From the NCBI RefSeq assembly GCF_040372045.1, contig NZ_BAABWH010000003.1: a DNA stretch of 64,000 bases, one strand, 5' to 3'. Below are positions 32,531-40,051 of this stretch, one piece after another. The notes beneath the pieces were generated by a model. That model was not told where the DNA came from. It was given only the letters and a program-made list of their open reading frames with translations, and ran no database searches. Source of the stretch: Thalassolituus sp006212115. Its GTDB lineage: Bacteria > Pseudomonadota > Gammaproteobacteria > Pseudomonadales > Oceanobacteraceae. A program made the position numbers and the translations under genes. Each line of letters starts with the position of its first letter. The first letter of the stretch is position 1.

Positions 32531-32938
32531 TTGAAAAGACGATATCCGGTGACGGCTTCTATTTTGATAGTTGCTTTGAGTTTTGTCGATTTTTCGGCAC
32601 GGTTAGACTTTCGACTGGTTAATTCTTCTTTAAGTTGTCAGTTGAGGAATCCGAACGCGGGCAGTGAAGTGTCCGTTGCAGATATCGGTCAATTGGCGAA
32701 TCGTGGCGCTTTATATTATTTGAATTCAGAAGATTATAAGTGGCTGGCTGTTCCGCGTAATTTTTATAACTCAGAAGTTTTTGATTATGAGGCCATGACG
32801 TTTGCAGGCGAGTTGATTGAGGTAAACCGAAGCTTACCTGAGAGGCTGGTTGGTCAATCTTCGGGGTATTATTACGTGTTCGATTCGCCGGAAGGCAAAG
32901 TATTGATCATGTCTGGCATGATAGATTGTTCTGGATGA
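32531..32938 (+). CDS. Small unknown protein with N-terminal membrane or signal segment, embedded in the REP array
   Basis: 135 residues starting with TTG at 32531. The start is strongly supported by AAGGAGGTG at 32518-32526, six bases before TTG. The N-terminus (KRRYPVTASILIVALSFVDFSA) is a basic stretch followed by a hydrophobic segment, so it is secreted or membrane-anchored. The rest is Tyr/Ser/Asn-rich with two Cys (SLSCQLRNP and MIDCSG) that could form a disulfide. No family is recognised. The gene is more AT-rich than its neighbours. REP palindromes flank it on both sides, the downstream one starting at its stop codon, which suggests it was carried or trapped with the repeats. Confidence 0.6.
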   Translation: MKRRYPVTASILIVALSFVDFSARLDFRLVNSSLSCQLRNPNAGSEVSVADIGQLANRGALYYLNSEDYKWLAVPRNFYNSEVFDYEAMTFAGELIEVNRSLPERLVGQSSGYYYVFDSPEGKVLIMSGMIDCSG

Positions 32939-33287
32939 AGTCGGGAAGAAGCTTCCCTCCCACATTGTTCATGGCGTTCTCAGCTTTTCGCGCATAGCCA
33001 GGCAAGCTGGCTGAAGCGGTCCTACAGGGGGGCGATGGTTGCGGCGTAATCGCGAATAGCCTTCGGCTGATTCGCTCCCACAGGGAATGTGATTAACAAG
33101 GAGTTTGGTGATAAGCCTGTGATAGCGATTTTTGTGGGGAAGATGTCGGGAAGATGCTTCCCTCCTACAGGGGGTAGCCCTTTCAGTTTTTCGCGCATAG
33201 CCAGGCAAGCTGGCTGAAGCGCTCCTACAGGGGAGGCGATGGTCACGGCGGAATCGCGAATAGCCTTCGGTTGATTCACTCCCACAA
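32937..33287 (-). repeat. Second inverted REP cluster, two composite units
   Basis: Class C at 32937-32964, A at 32987-33027, B at 33045-33083, C at 33142-33170, A at 33190-33230 and B at 33250-33287, all inverted relative to the left array. The first C palindrome begins at the stop codon of the small gene. A short degenerate REP tail (CGCTCCTACA) follows near 33329, just before selD. The stretch up to 33396 shows nothing else. Confidence 0.88.
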
Positions 33288-33396
33288 GTAATACGGCAGA
33301 CTCAATTCGATGATTGAGTTGACTAAACCGCTCCTACAACCTTTCCCGGCCCTCAGGTATCATGCGGCTTTCGTTTGTATGAACCGAGGTTCTTTC

Positions 33397-34452
33397 TTGT
33401 CTGATTCATCTGTTGTCCGTCTCACTGAGTACAGCCATGGCGCGGGTTGTGGCTGTAAGATTTCGCCCAAGGTGCTGGATACAATTCTGGCGTCGCAGTT
33501 GACGCTGCCTGATAGCCCGAATCTGCTGGTGGGTAACAGTTCGAAGGATGATGCCGCTGCTTTTGACATTGGCAACGGTCAGGCGGTGCTGAGTACCACG
33601 GATTTCTTTATGCCCATCGCGGATGATCCGTTTGATTTTGGCCGTATAGCAGCGACGAATGCGATTTCTGATATCTATGCCATGGGTGGTAAGCCGCTGA
33701 TGGCGATTGCGATTCTTGGGTGGCCGGTGAATGTGCTGCCGCCTGAGGTTGCTCAGCAGGTGGTAGATGGTGGTCGTCAGGCTTGTGCCGATGCGGGTAT
33801 TCCGCTGGCGGGTGGCCACAGTATTGATGCGCCGGAGCCAATCTTTGGCCTGGCGGTGACAGGTATCGTGGATATCGACAAGCTGAAGCAGAATGATCAG
33901 GCAACCCCCGGTTGTAAGCTGTACTTGTCTAAGCCGTTGGGCGTAGGTGTTCTGACAACAGCTCAGAAGAAAAAGATGTTGAAGCCTGAACATGAGTTTC
34001 TGGCGCGTGACACTATGTGCACGCTGAATAAAGTGGGTGAAAAGATCTCTGCTGTAGCGGGTGTTGAGGCGTTGACGGATGTCACTGGTTTTGGCCTTGG
34101 AGGTCACCTGCTGGAGATCTGCGAAGGCAGCGGTGTTGACGCCGTGATCAATTATTCAGCGTTGCCAATCATGAGCCCAGTAAAAGAGTACATTGCGCAG
34201 GGGTCTGTCCCCGGTGGTACTGATCGCAATTTTGATAGCTATGGCAGCAAGCTTTCGCTGATGTCTGATGAGCAGCGCGCGATTATTTGCGATCCGCAAA
34301 CCAGTGGTGGTTTGCTGGTTGCCGTGCGTCCAGAACAGGCCGCTGAGGTTGAGGCCATTCTGGCATCCGAAAACCTGCAGCCGCAGTGCATTGGTGAGCT
34401 GGTTGCGCATGCAGGGGCTGATGTGCGTGTTGATATTCAGCAAGGAGAGTAG
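33397..34452 (+). CDS. selD: Selenide, water dikinase SelD
   Basis: Makes selenophosphate from selenide and ATP. The N-terminus TEYSHGAGCGCKISPKVLD is the SelD signature; the catalytic residue is Cys (Cys18), not selenocysteine, followed by Lys21. Later motifs are STTDFFMPIADDPFDFGRIAA, GGHSID and the C-terminal DPQTSGGLLVAV. I choose TTG at 33397: it gives an N-terminus aligned with E. coli SelD and has GAGG seven bases upstream. Upstream in-frame ATGs at 33310 and 33379 would add residues encoded by REP remnants and lack ribosome-binding sites. It is first of the selenium operon, 3 bp before mnmH. Confidence 0.95.
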   Translation: MSDSSVVRLTEYSHGAGCGCKISPKVLDTILASQLTLPDSPNLLVGNSSKDDAAAFDIGNGQAVLSTTDFFMPIADDPFDFGRIAATNAISDIYAMGGKPLMAIAILGWPVNVLPPEVAQQVVDGGRQACADAGIPLAGGHSIDAPEPIFGLAVTGIVDIDKLKQNDQATPGCKLYLSKPLGVGVLTTAQKKKMLKPEHEFLARDTMCTLNKVGEKISAVAGVEALTDVTGFGLGGHLLEICEGSGVDAVINYSALPIMSPVKEYIAQGSVPGGTDRNFDSYGSKLSLMSDEQRAIICDPQTSGGLLVAVRPEQAAEVEAILASENLQPQCIGELVAHAGADVRVDIQQGE

Positions 34453-34455
34453 TTC

Positions 34456-35568
34456 GTGAGTCGTCCGGATACCGCTGATTTTAAAACCTTATTCCTCAAT
34501 GACACGCCGATGATGGATACGCGTGCGCCGCTTGAGTTTAAAAAGGGCGCGTTTCCGAATACCGTCAGCTTGCCGTTAATGACGGATCAGGAGCGTGCGA
34601 AAGTGGGTACCTGCTATAAAAAGAATGGGCAGGACGAGGCGATAAAACTTGGCCATCAGTTGGTTTCGGGTGCAACGAAAGAAGCTCGCCTGGAAAAGTG
34701 GTTGGCTTTTGCCAAGGCGAACCCAGACGGCTACCTGTATTGTTTTCGAGGTGGTTTGCGCAGTCAGATCACCCAGCGTTGGTTGCAGGAAGCGGGGTGT
34801 GATTACCCTAGGATAATCGGCGGTTATAAGGCGATGCGCCGCTTTCTGATAGACACGCTTGATCGCGTGGTCGTTGAAAAGCCGATTGTGATTGTCGCCG
34901 GACAAACCGGCTGTGCGAAGACGGAATTACTGAAGCAGGTTCCTGCTAGTGTCGATCTAGAGGGATTGGCTCATCACCGTGGTAGTACGTTTGGTAAGCG
35001 CCCGGGAGGTCAGCCCGCTCAGATTGGTTTTGAAAATGCGCTGGCAGTTGAACTGTTACGCTATGAGGAGAATAAGCCTGATCTGCCGCTTGTCCTTGAG
35101 GATGAAAGCTTACTGATTGGCCGCTGTGCATTGCCCGAGACGTTGCGTCAGCAGATGTCCAGTGCACCACTGGCGATCATCGAGGCCAGTTTTGAATCCC
35201 GTATCGAACACAGCTTCCAGAATTATATTCTGCATAAACTTACCGAGTGGCAGGAGCTGGAAGGCGAAGAGGCAGGCTTTAATGCCTTTATTGCAGACTT
35301 GCGTAACAGCATGAAAAAAGTCGAGAAGCGTCTGGGTGGTGTACGTCATAAGGCTATTTCGGAGTCTTTAGAGCGTGCCATCCGACAGCATGAGCAGGGC
35401 AACCCGGGATTACATCGGGAATGGATTGCGCATTTGCTCGAACAATATTACGACCCTATGTACCAATACCAGTTATCCCGTAAGACAGGAAAACTGGCAA
35501 TTCGCGGCTCGTTTGATGAAGTTCGCGATTATTTAAATTCTCTTTCTGTATCTGACTTAAAAGGATAA
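34456..35568 (+). CDS. mnmH: tRNA 2-selenouridine synthase MnmH (SelU/YbbB)
   Basis: A 370-residue protein using selenophosphate to convert 2-thiouridine to 2-selenouridine at the wobble base of Lys, Glu and Gln tRNAs. The rhodanese domain has the active Cys96 in YLYCFRGGLRSQ. The P-loop domain has VIVAGQTGCAKTELLK near residues 146-160. Start codon GTG at 34456, with AAGGAGAG upstream. It directly follows selD, as in many proteobacteria. No selenoprotein gene or selA/selB is visible here, so tRNA modification is the local use of selenophosphate. Confidence 0.95.
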   Translation: MSRPDTADFKTLFLNDTPMMDTRAPLEFKKGAFPNTVSLPLMTDQERAKVGTCYKKNGQDEAIKLGHQLVSGATKEARLEKWLAFAKANPDGYLYCFRGGLRSQITQRWLQEAGCDYPRIIGGYKAMRRFLIDTLDRVVVEKPIVIVAGQTGCAKTELLKQVPASVDLEGLAHHRGSTFGKRPGGQPAQIGFENALAVELLRYEENKPDLPLVLEDESLLIGRCALPETLRQQMSSAPLAIIEASFESRIEHSFQNYILHKLTEWQELEGEEAGFNAFIADLRNSMKKVEKRLGGVRHKAISESLERAIRQHEQGNPGLHREWIAHLLEQYYDPMYQYQLSRKTGKLAIRGSFDEVRDYLNSLSVSDLKG

Positions 35569-35571
35569 AAA

Positions 35572-36441
35572 ATGAAGTTCCGTTGTGTCGTGGCTATGGT
35601 TGTAGCTTTTGTCGCAAGTTCAATGATGAGTGCTGCCGCGCTCGCTGAAAGCTTTACCTTTACTGCGATTCCTGATGCTGACGAGAGTCGCCTGAATGCA
35701 CGTTTCGGCAAAGTCGCAGACTACCTGTCTGAGCAACTGGGTGTCGATGTTAAGTACATCCCAGTGAAGTCCTACCCAGCAGCCATTACTGCATTCCGTA
35801 ACGATCAGGTTCAGCTTGCATGGTTTGGCGGTTTGTCTGGTGTACAAGCCCGTGAGTTGGTGGAAGGCTCTGAGGCTATTGCACAAGGCTATGAAGATCA
35901 GTTCTTTAAAACTTATATTATTGCGCATTCCAGTACCGGTATCGAAGCTGCGGACGTGTTGCACGACAGCGTAAAAGGTAAGACATTTACGTTTGGTTCG
36001 AAGGGGTCGACATCGGGCCGCTTGATGCCAGAATTTTTTATTCGTGAACACTTTGAAGCTGCCCCTGATGAGATCTTCAGCCGCGTAGGTTTTTCTGGAG
36101 ACCATAGCCGTACGATTGCTCAGGTTCAGAGTGGCGTATTCGATCTTGGTGCTGTGAACTACAGTGTGTGGGATACCGAATTAAAAGAAGGCAAGATCGA
36201 TACCGACAAAGTTAAAGTCATCTGGACCACTCCGACTTACCCCGATTATCAGTGGACTATCCGTGGCGATGTTGACGCGCGTTACGGCGAAGGATTTAAG
36301 CAGAAAGTCACAGATGCTTTGCTTAACATGAAAGACGAAGATCTGCTGGCGAGCTTCCCACGAGCGTCATTCGTACCGGCTTCGAATGATGACTACGCGC
36401 CGATTGAGGCAACAGGTAAAGCGATCGGTTTACTGGACTGA
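35572..36441 (+). CDS. PhnD-like periplasmic binding protein, probable selenium oxyanion transporter
   Basis: 289 residues with a signal peptide (cleavage near AAALA-ESF). It belongs to the PhnD/phosphonate-binding fold: FGKVADYLSEQLGVDVKYIPVKSYPAAITAFRNDQVQLAWFGGLSG and the later SGDHSRTIAQVQSGVFDLGAVNYS. Start is 3 bp after mnmH. In many bacteria a subgroup of this family lies beside selD and is described as a putative selenate transporter component. That recollection plus the operon suggests uptake of selenate or selenite. The ligand is not proven, and phosphonate cannot be excluded from sequence alone. Confidence 0.8.
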   Translation: MKFRCVVAMVVAFVASSMMSAAALAESFTFTAIPDADESRLNARFGKVADYLSEQLGVDVKYIPVKSYPAAITAFRNDQVQLAWFGGLSGVQARELVEGSEAIAQGYEDQFFKTYIIAHSSTGIEAADVLHDSVKGKTFTFGSKGSTSGRLMPEFFIREHFEAAPDEIFSRVGFSGDHSRTIAQVQSGVFDLGAVNYSVWDTELKEGKIDTDKVKVIWTTPTYPDYQWTIRGDVDARYGEGFKQKVTDALLNMKDEDLLASFPRASFVPASNDDYAPIEATGKAIGLLD

Positions 36442-36443
36442 GT

Positions 36444-37097
36444 ATGTTTCACCTTTCCAATGCGTCTTTTTCTCATGGGAGTCTTCCTGTCCTCCACGAT
36501 ATCACTCTGGATATCGTAGAGGGTGAAAAAGTCGCTTTGGTGGGGCCTTCTGGGGCGGGTAAATCCAGCTTGCTGTCGGTGTTGTGGCAGCAAAACCCAG
36601 AGCAGGTCGCCTTGTGCCCACAAGAGAGTGGGCTCGTAGATATTCTGTCGGTTTATCAGAATATTTATATGGGAGGCCTGTCCCGATTTTCTACGCTTTA
36701 TAATGTGTTTAATCTGATTCGCCCCTGGACCAGTCGCAAACGCGACATAGCAATGATCTGCCAGCAGTTGGGTCTGTCGGATAAATTATTTGTCTCACCG
36801 GATAAATTATCGGGTGGCCAGCGTCAGCGGGTCGCGCTTGGACGTGCACTGTACCGACAGCAACCGATTTTTATGGGCGACGAGCCTGTCTCATCCCTAG
36901 ATCCAGAGCAGGGCGACAGTCTTCTTTCTGAGGTATTGGCTCGCCATTCGACGGCGATTGTAGCGATTCACAGTCCGGAGCTCGCAATCAAGCACTTCGA
37001 TCGTGTTATTGCTTTGCAACAGGGCCGCGTTATTGGCGATTGGCCGACAGCAGATATCAGTGTCGCAACACTGGAAGATGTTTACCGGGATGCGTGA
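36444..37097 (+). CDS. ABC transporter ATP-binding protein (PhnC-like)
   Basis: 217 residues with Walker A GPSGAGKSSLL, Q-loop LCPQESGLVDILSVYQNI, signature LSGGQRQRVALGRAL, Walker B PIFMGDEPVSSLDP and switch His in AIHSPELA. It is short for PhnC (normally about 250) but all motifs are present. It lies between the binding protein and permease genes and overlaps the permease start by 8 bp, so the three form one importer. Confidence 0.85.
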   Translation: MFHLSNASFSHGSLPVLHDITLDIVEGEKVALVGPSGAGKSSLLSVLWQQNPEQVALCPQESGLVDILSVYQNIYMGGLSRFSTLYNVFNLIRPWTSRKRDIAMICQQLGLSDKLFVSPDKLSGGQRQRVALGRALYRQQPIFMGDEPVSSLDPEQGDSLLSEVLARHSTAIVAIHSPELAIKHFDRVIALQQGRVIGDWPTADISVATLEDVYRDA

Positions 37098-38565
37098 TAC
37101 GCGTTCGACCGGAGCAGGCCTGCGAACCCTGAGTCTTTGGTTTGCGCTGGTTGCGATCATCGCTTTGTTTTTTGCTGATATTTTTCTTTATCAGCCAGAC
37201 CCCTGGATCGAACTCTCCCGCATTGGCACCGGAATGGTGACGCCTTACTGGCCAGACGTATCTGAATTGGCGATATCTGCGTTGCATACCATCAGCTTTG
37301 CGCTGTTAGGTGTAGCGGTATCGGCTTGTCTGGGGGTACTGCTGGCAATGTGGTTCCACCGGCGGGTGGTACGTGTGTTCTCTGCGGTTATCCGATCTGT
37401 ACACGAGATTTTCTGGGGCTTGTTATTTATGCAAGTGTTCGGACTGAGTGCGCTGACGGGATTGTTGGCGATTATTATCCCGTTCTCCGGTATTTTCGCT
37501 AAGGTGTTTGCGGATATCTTTCATCAGCAGCCTGCTACTGCGGTAAATACGATGGGGCAAGCTGATCGGCTGAGTCGCTTTATATACGGCTGGATTCCGC
37601 AGGCGTGGCCAGCGTTGAGTTCGTACGTTCGCTATCGTTTCGAATGCGCATTGCGGTCAAGCGCTATTCTCGGTTTCATTGGTTTGCCGACTCTGGGGTT
37701 CCACCTCGAGACAGCTTTCCGTCAGGGAGATTACAGTGAGGCTGCAGCCGTATTCTGGGTCTTTCTGTTGATTATAGGTACGGTTCGATTCTGGCTGTAT
37801 AAACGTTTTTTACCTTTTTATCTGCTCGCCGCGATATTTTTGTTGCCGGAGATGCCTCCGGTGAATGCGAGTTTCATCTGGCAATTTTTCACGCAGGATC
37901 TCTGGCCTGTACCGTTTCAGCAAGGAGATCTTTCGGGTACGCTCTCTTGGTGCGGACGGGTCGTATCGGATGAAGTGATACCTGCATTGATACAGACAAT
38001 TGCGATTACGCAGGCGGCGCTGGTACTGAGCGGCGTGCTCGCTTTGATGTGGTATCCATTTGCCAGTCGTTGGTTGGTAGGGCGGTTTTCATTAATTGGA
38101 CGCTTCAAATTGCTGGTATTGCGCTCAATTCCTGAGCTCATGCTAGCTTATCTGTTTATGCTGCTATTTGGTCCGTCGGCGTTACCCGCCATATTCGCTC
38201 TGGCATTACACAACGGTGGGCTGATTGCCTTTTTATTGGCCAATCACAGTGAAGACGCTGCTGACAACCAGCGCATTGATTCTGCCTCTGGGGTGGTGCG
38301 CTACTTTTATCAGGATCTGCCTCAGCGTTATCCTGCGTTTCTCGCTCTGTTGTTTTATCGCTGGGAAGTCATCATGCGCGAGAGTGCGATTATGGGGGTT
38401 CTCGGGATTGCTACTCTCGGATTTTTTATCGATTCGGCGTTTGAAGAGATTCGGTTTGATAAGGCATTTTTTCTGATTTTAGTCGCTGCCATGTTGAACG
38501 TTGTAGTGGACAGCGTATCTCGTCGTGTTCGTCGCGCAGCCGGCTTAACTACGCCCCGGATGTAA
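37090..38565 (+). CDS. PhnE-like ABC permease, two permease domains in one chain
   Basis: About 492 residues. It has two consecutive PhnE-type permease halves: the first contains ELAISALHTISFALLGVAVSACLG, FEIFWGLLF-like and FRYRFECALRSSAILGFIGLP; the second repeats EVIPALIQTIAITQAALVLSGV, LRSIPELMLAYLFMLLFGP and YRWEVIMRESAIMGVLGIATLG. The matching EAA-type loops (ECALRSSAILGFIG and EVIMRESAIMGVLG) show an internal duplication. A single PhnE is normally about 260-280 residues. The start is placed at ATG 37090, overlapping the ATPase gene; ATG 37078 is an alternative. It forms the membrane channel of the presumed selenium importer. Confidence 0.82.
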   Translation: MRDTRSTGAGLRTLSLWFALVAIIALFFADIFLYQPDPWIELSRIGTGMVTPYWPDVSELAISALHTISFALLGVAVSACLGVLLAMWFHRRVVRVFSAVIRSVHEIFWGLLFMQVFGLSALTGLLAIIIPFSGIFAKVFADIFHQQPATAVNTMGQADRLSRFIYGWIPQAWPALSSYVRYRFECALRSSAILGFIGLPTLGFHLETAFRQGDYSEAAAVFWVFLLIIGTVRFWLYKRFLPFYLLAAIFLLPEMPPVNASFIWQFFTQDLWPVPFQQGDLSGTLSWCGRVVSDEVIPALIQTIAITQAALVLSGVLALMWYPFASRWLVGRFSLIGRFKLLVLRSIPELMLAYLFMLLFGPSALPAIFALALHNGGLIAFLLANHSEDAADNQRIDSASGVVRYFYQDLPQRYPAFLALLFYRWEVIMRESAIMGVLGIATLGFFIDSAFEEIRFDKAFFLILVAAMLNVVVDSVSRRVRRAAGLTTPRM

Positions 38566-38566
38566 T

Positions 38567-39430
38567 ATGTCGATTGTTTTTCTGTTTGTATCTGCACTCT
38601 GTTGGACGCTTTTTGATTTTGCGCGCAAAAAACTGGTCGCCAGTGAGACACCCCTGGCACTGACCGTTGCCTTTAACGTAGGTGCGATACCTCTCTATTG
38701 CCTGGCATTTTTCCTGTCGGCGGAACCCGACAGCCTGACCTTAGTAAACGATATTTCAGACCTGAATCTGAGCTATTGGATACCTTCGTTTATTGCAGCG
38801 GGGCTGGCGGCGCTGGCAGCGGTAGGCTTTATCACGGCGCTTAAGTTGGGTGATATTGCTCGGGTTATTCCTGTATTGGCTTTAACACCGGTCATATCCA
38901 CTCTGGCCGCAGGCTGGTTGCTGGGTGAGTCTCTCAATTTGTCGCAATGGTTAGCCATGAGCGTTACTGTGATTGCCATCGCTGGCGCGCAGGGTGGGTT
39001 GCATCACGTTCGCGGTAAGCCATTTTTATTGATGCTACTGGTGTGTCTCGGCTGGGGTACGGGCATCGTATTCGATAAGCAGGCGCTTTCGCACAGCGGG
39101 CCTTTTTTCCACGGCATTGTTCAGACCGTTCTGGGCTCGTTGTTGTTGCTGGCTTATGCACTGGTGAGTAGTACCTCGGTCAGGGTGCAAGGCGGTGTGC
39201 CGCGTTTGCTGCCCGCCTTGGTGGTGTTTGTAGCGGCGGTGGTATTCCAGTGGTTTGCACTGAGTGGTCTGGATGCAGGGATTGTTGAAACCGTCAAGCG
39301 CAGCGTTGGTATTATTGGAGCTTTACTGGGTGGTTTGTTATTGTTCAAGGAGGCCATAACTAAATCGCAGGTACTGTGGTGTCTGGTTATTCTGGCCTGT
39401 ATTCCGGTGATTCTTCAGCCAGAGGTATAA
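38567..39430 (+). CDS. DMT/EamA family transporter
   Basis: A 287-residue inner-membrane protein with about ten hydrophobic segments in two homologous halves of five, each ending in a conserved GE/KE motif: LLGESLNLSQWLAM and LLFKEAITKSQVLW. Family members export metabolites or metals. Its start is 1 bp after the permease stop, so it belongs to the same operon. The substrate is unknown; a link with selenium compounds is context only. Confidence 0.82.
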   Translation: MSIVFLFVSALCWTLFDFARKKLVASETPLALTVAFNVGAIPLYCLAFFLSAEPDSLTLVNDISDLNLSYWIPSFIAAGLAALAAVGFITALKLGDIARVIPVLALTPVISTLAAGWLLGESLNLSQWLAMSVTVIAIAGAQGGLHHVRGKPFLLMLLVCLGWGTGIVFDKQALSHSGPFFHGIVQTVLGSLLLLAYALVSSTSVRVQGGVPRLLPALVVFVAAVVFQWFALSGLDAGIVETVKRSVGIIGALLGGLLLFKEAITKSQVLWCLVILACIPVILQPEV

Positions 39431-39431
39431 C

Positions 39432-39989
39432 ATGAGCAAGCGCGTTTTAGTGGGTGTCGCAGACGGCACGGAAGAACTGGAAGCTGTCACGATTATTGAC
39501 GTGCTGCGGCGTTCTGAACTGGATGTCGTCGTTGCCTCGGTAGCGCCCGGGCATGAGGTGACTTGTTCGCGTGGCGTGCGCCTTGTCGCCGACCGCCTGA
39601 TTGGCGAGTGCCTTGATAAACAGTGGGACGCTGTAGTTGTCCCCGGTGGTATGCCAGGCGCCAGCAACCTTGCTGATAATGCGGCTTTCGTATCCCTTTT
39701 AAACAAACAAAACGACGCTAACCGTCTTATTGGTGCTATTTGTGCTGCGCCCAAGGTGGTATTGGCGAGTCACGGTTTGCTCGATGGTCGATCAGCTACT
39801 GCTTATCCGGGCTTTCGGGAAGATTTGGAGCAGTTCGGCGTAATGCCGAGTGATGACGCCGTTGTTCTGGATGGCAATATCATTACCAGTCAGGGACCCG
39901 GAACGGCGATGCAGTTTGTTTTAGCACTGGTGACAAAGCTGTGCGGGGAAGAGGTGTCTCACAAGGTCGCGGACGGCTTGTTAGTTTAA
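39432..39989 (+). CDS. DJ-1/PfpI family protein (YajL-like)
   Basis: 185 residues with the family motif DGTEELEAVTIIDVLRR (conserved Glu), VVPGGMPGASNL and the reactive Cys in AICAAPKVVLASHG at the nucleophile elbow. YajL-type proteins protect against oxidative and carbonyl stress. It starts 1 bp after the DMT gene, so it is probably the last gene of the selenium operon. Selenium metabolism produces reactive species, which may explain the location, but that is inference. Confidence 0.88.
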   Translation: MSKRVLVGVADGTEELEAVTIIDVLRRSELDVVVASVAPGHEVTCSRGVRLVADRLIGECLDKQWDAVVVPGGMPGASNLADNAAFVSLLNKQNDANRLIGAICAAPKVVLASHGLLDGRSATAYPGFREDLEQFGVMPSDDAVVLDGNIITSQGPGTAMQFVLALVTKLCGEEVSHKVADGLLV

Positions 39990-40020
39990 TGCGCCCCTGA
40001 AGAATTCGCTCAGGAGCGCA
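39990..40020. terminator. Stem-loop between convergent genes
   Basis: TGCGC/GCGCA outer and CCTGA/TCAGG inner pairs (39990-40000 with 40010-40020) form an interrupted stem just after the DJ-1 gene and before the end of the minus-strand glycerophosphodiesterase. It lacks a strong T run and is a likely bidirectional end signal. Confidence 0.45.
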
Positions 40021-40051
40021 TCAATGTTTACGCGTGGTATACGCGTGAGCC

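Noticed and set aside
32098..33285. Minus-strand frames of 79-93 codons in the inverted repeats
   Set aside because: They read through REP palindromes (for example the repeated PVGANQPKAIRDYAA-type product) and have no independent support.
33406..34107. 233-codon minus-strand frame opposite selD
   Set aside because: Antisense shadow of selD with low-complexity Arg/His/Thr-rich product.
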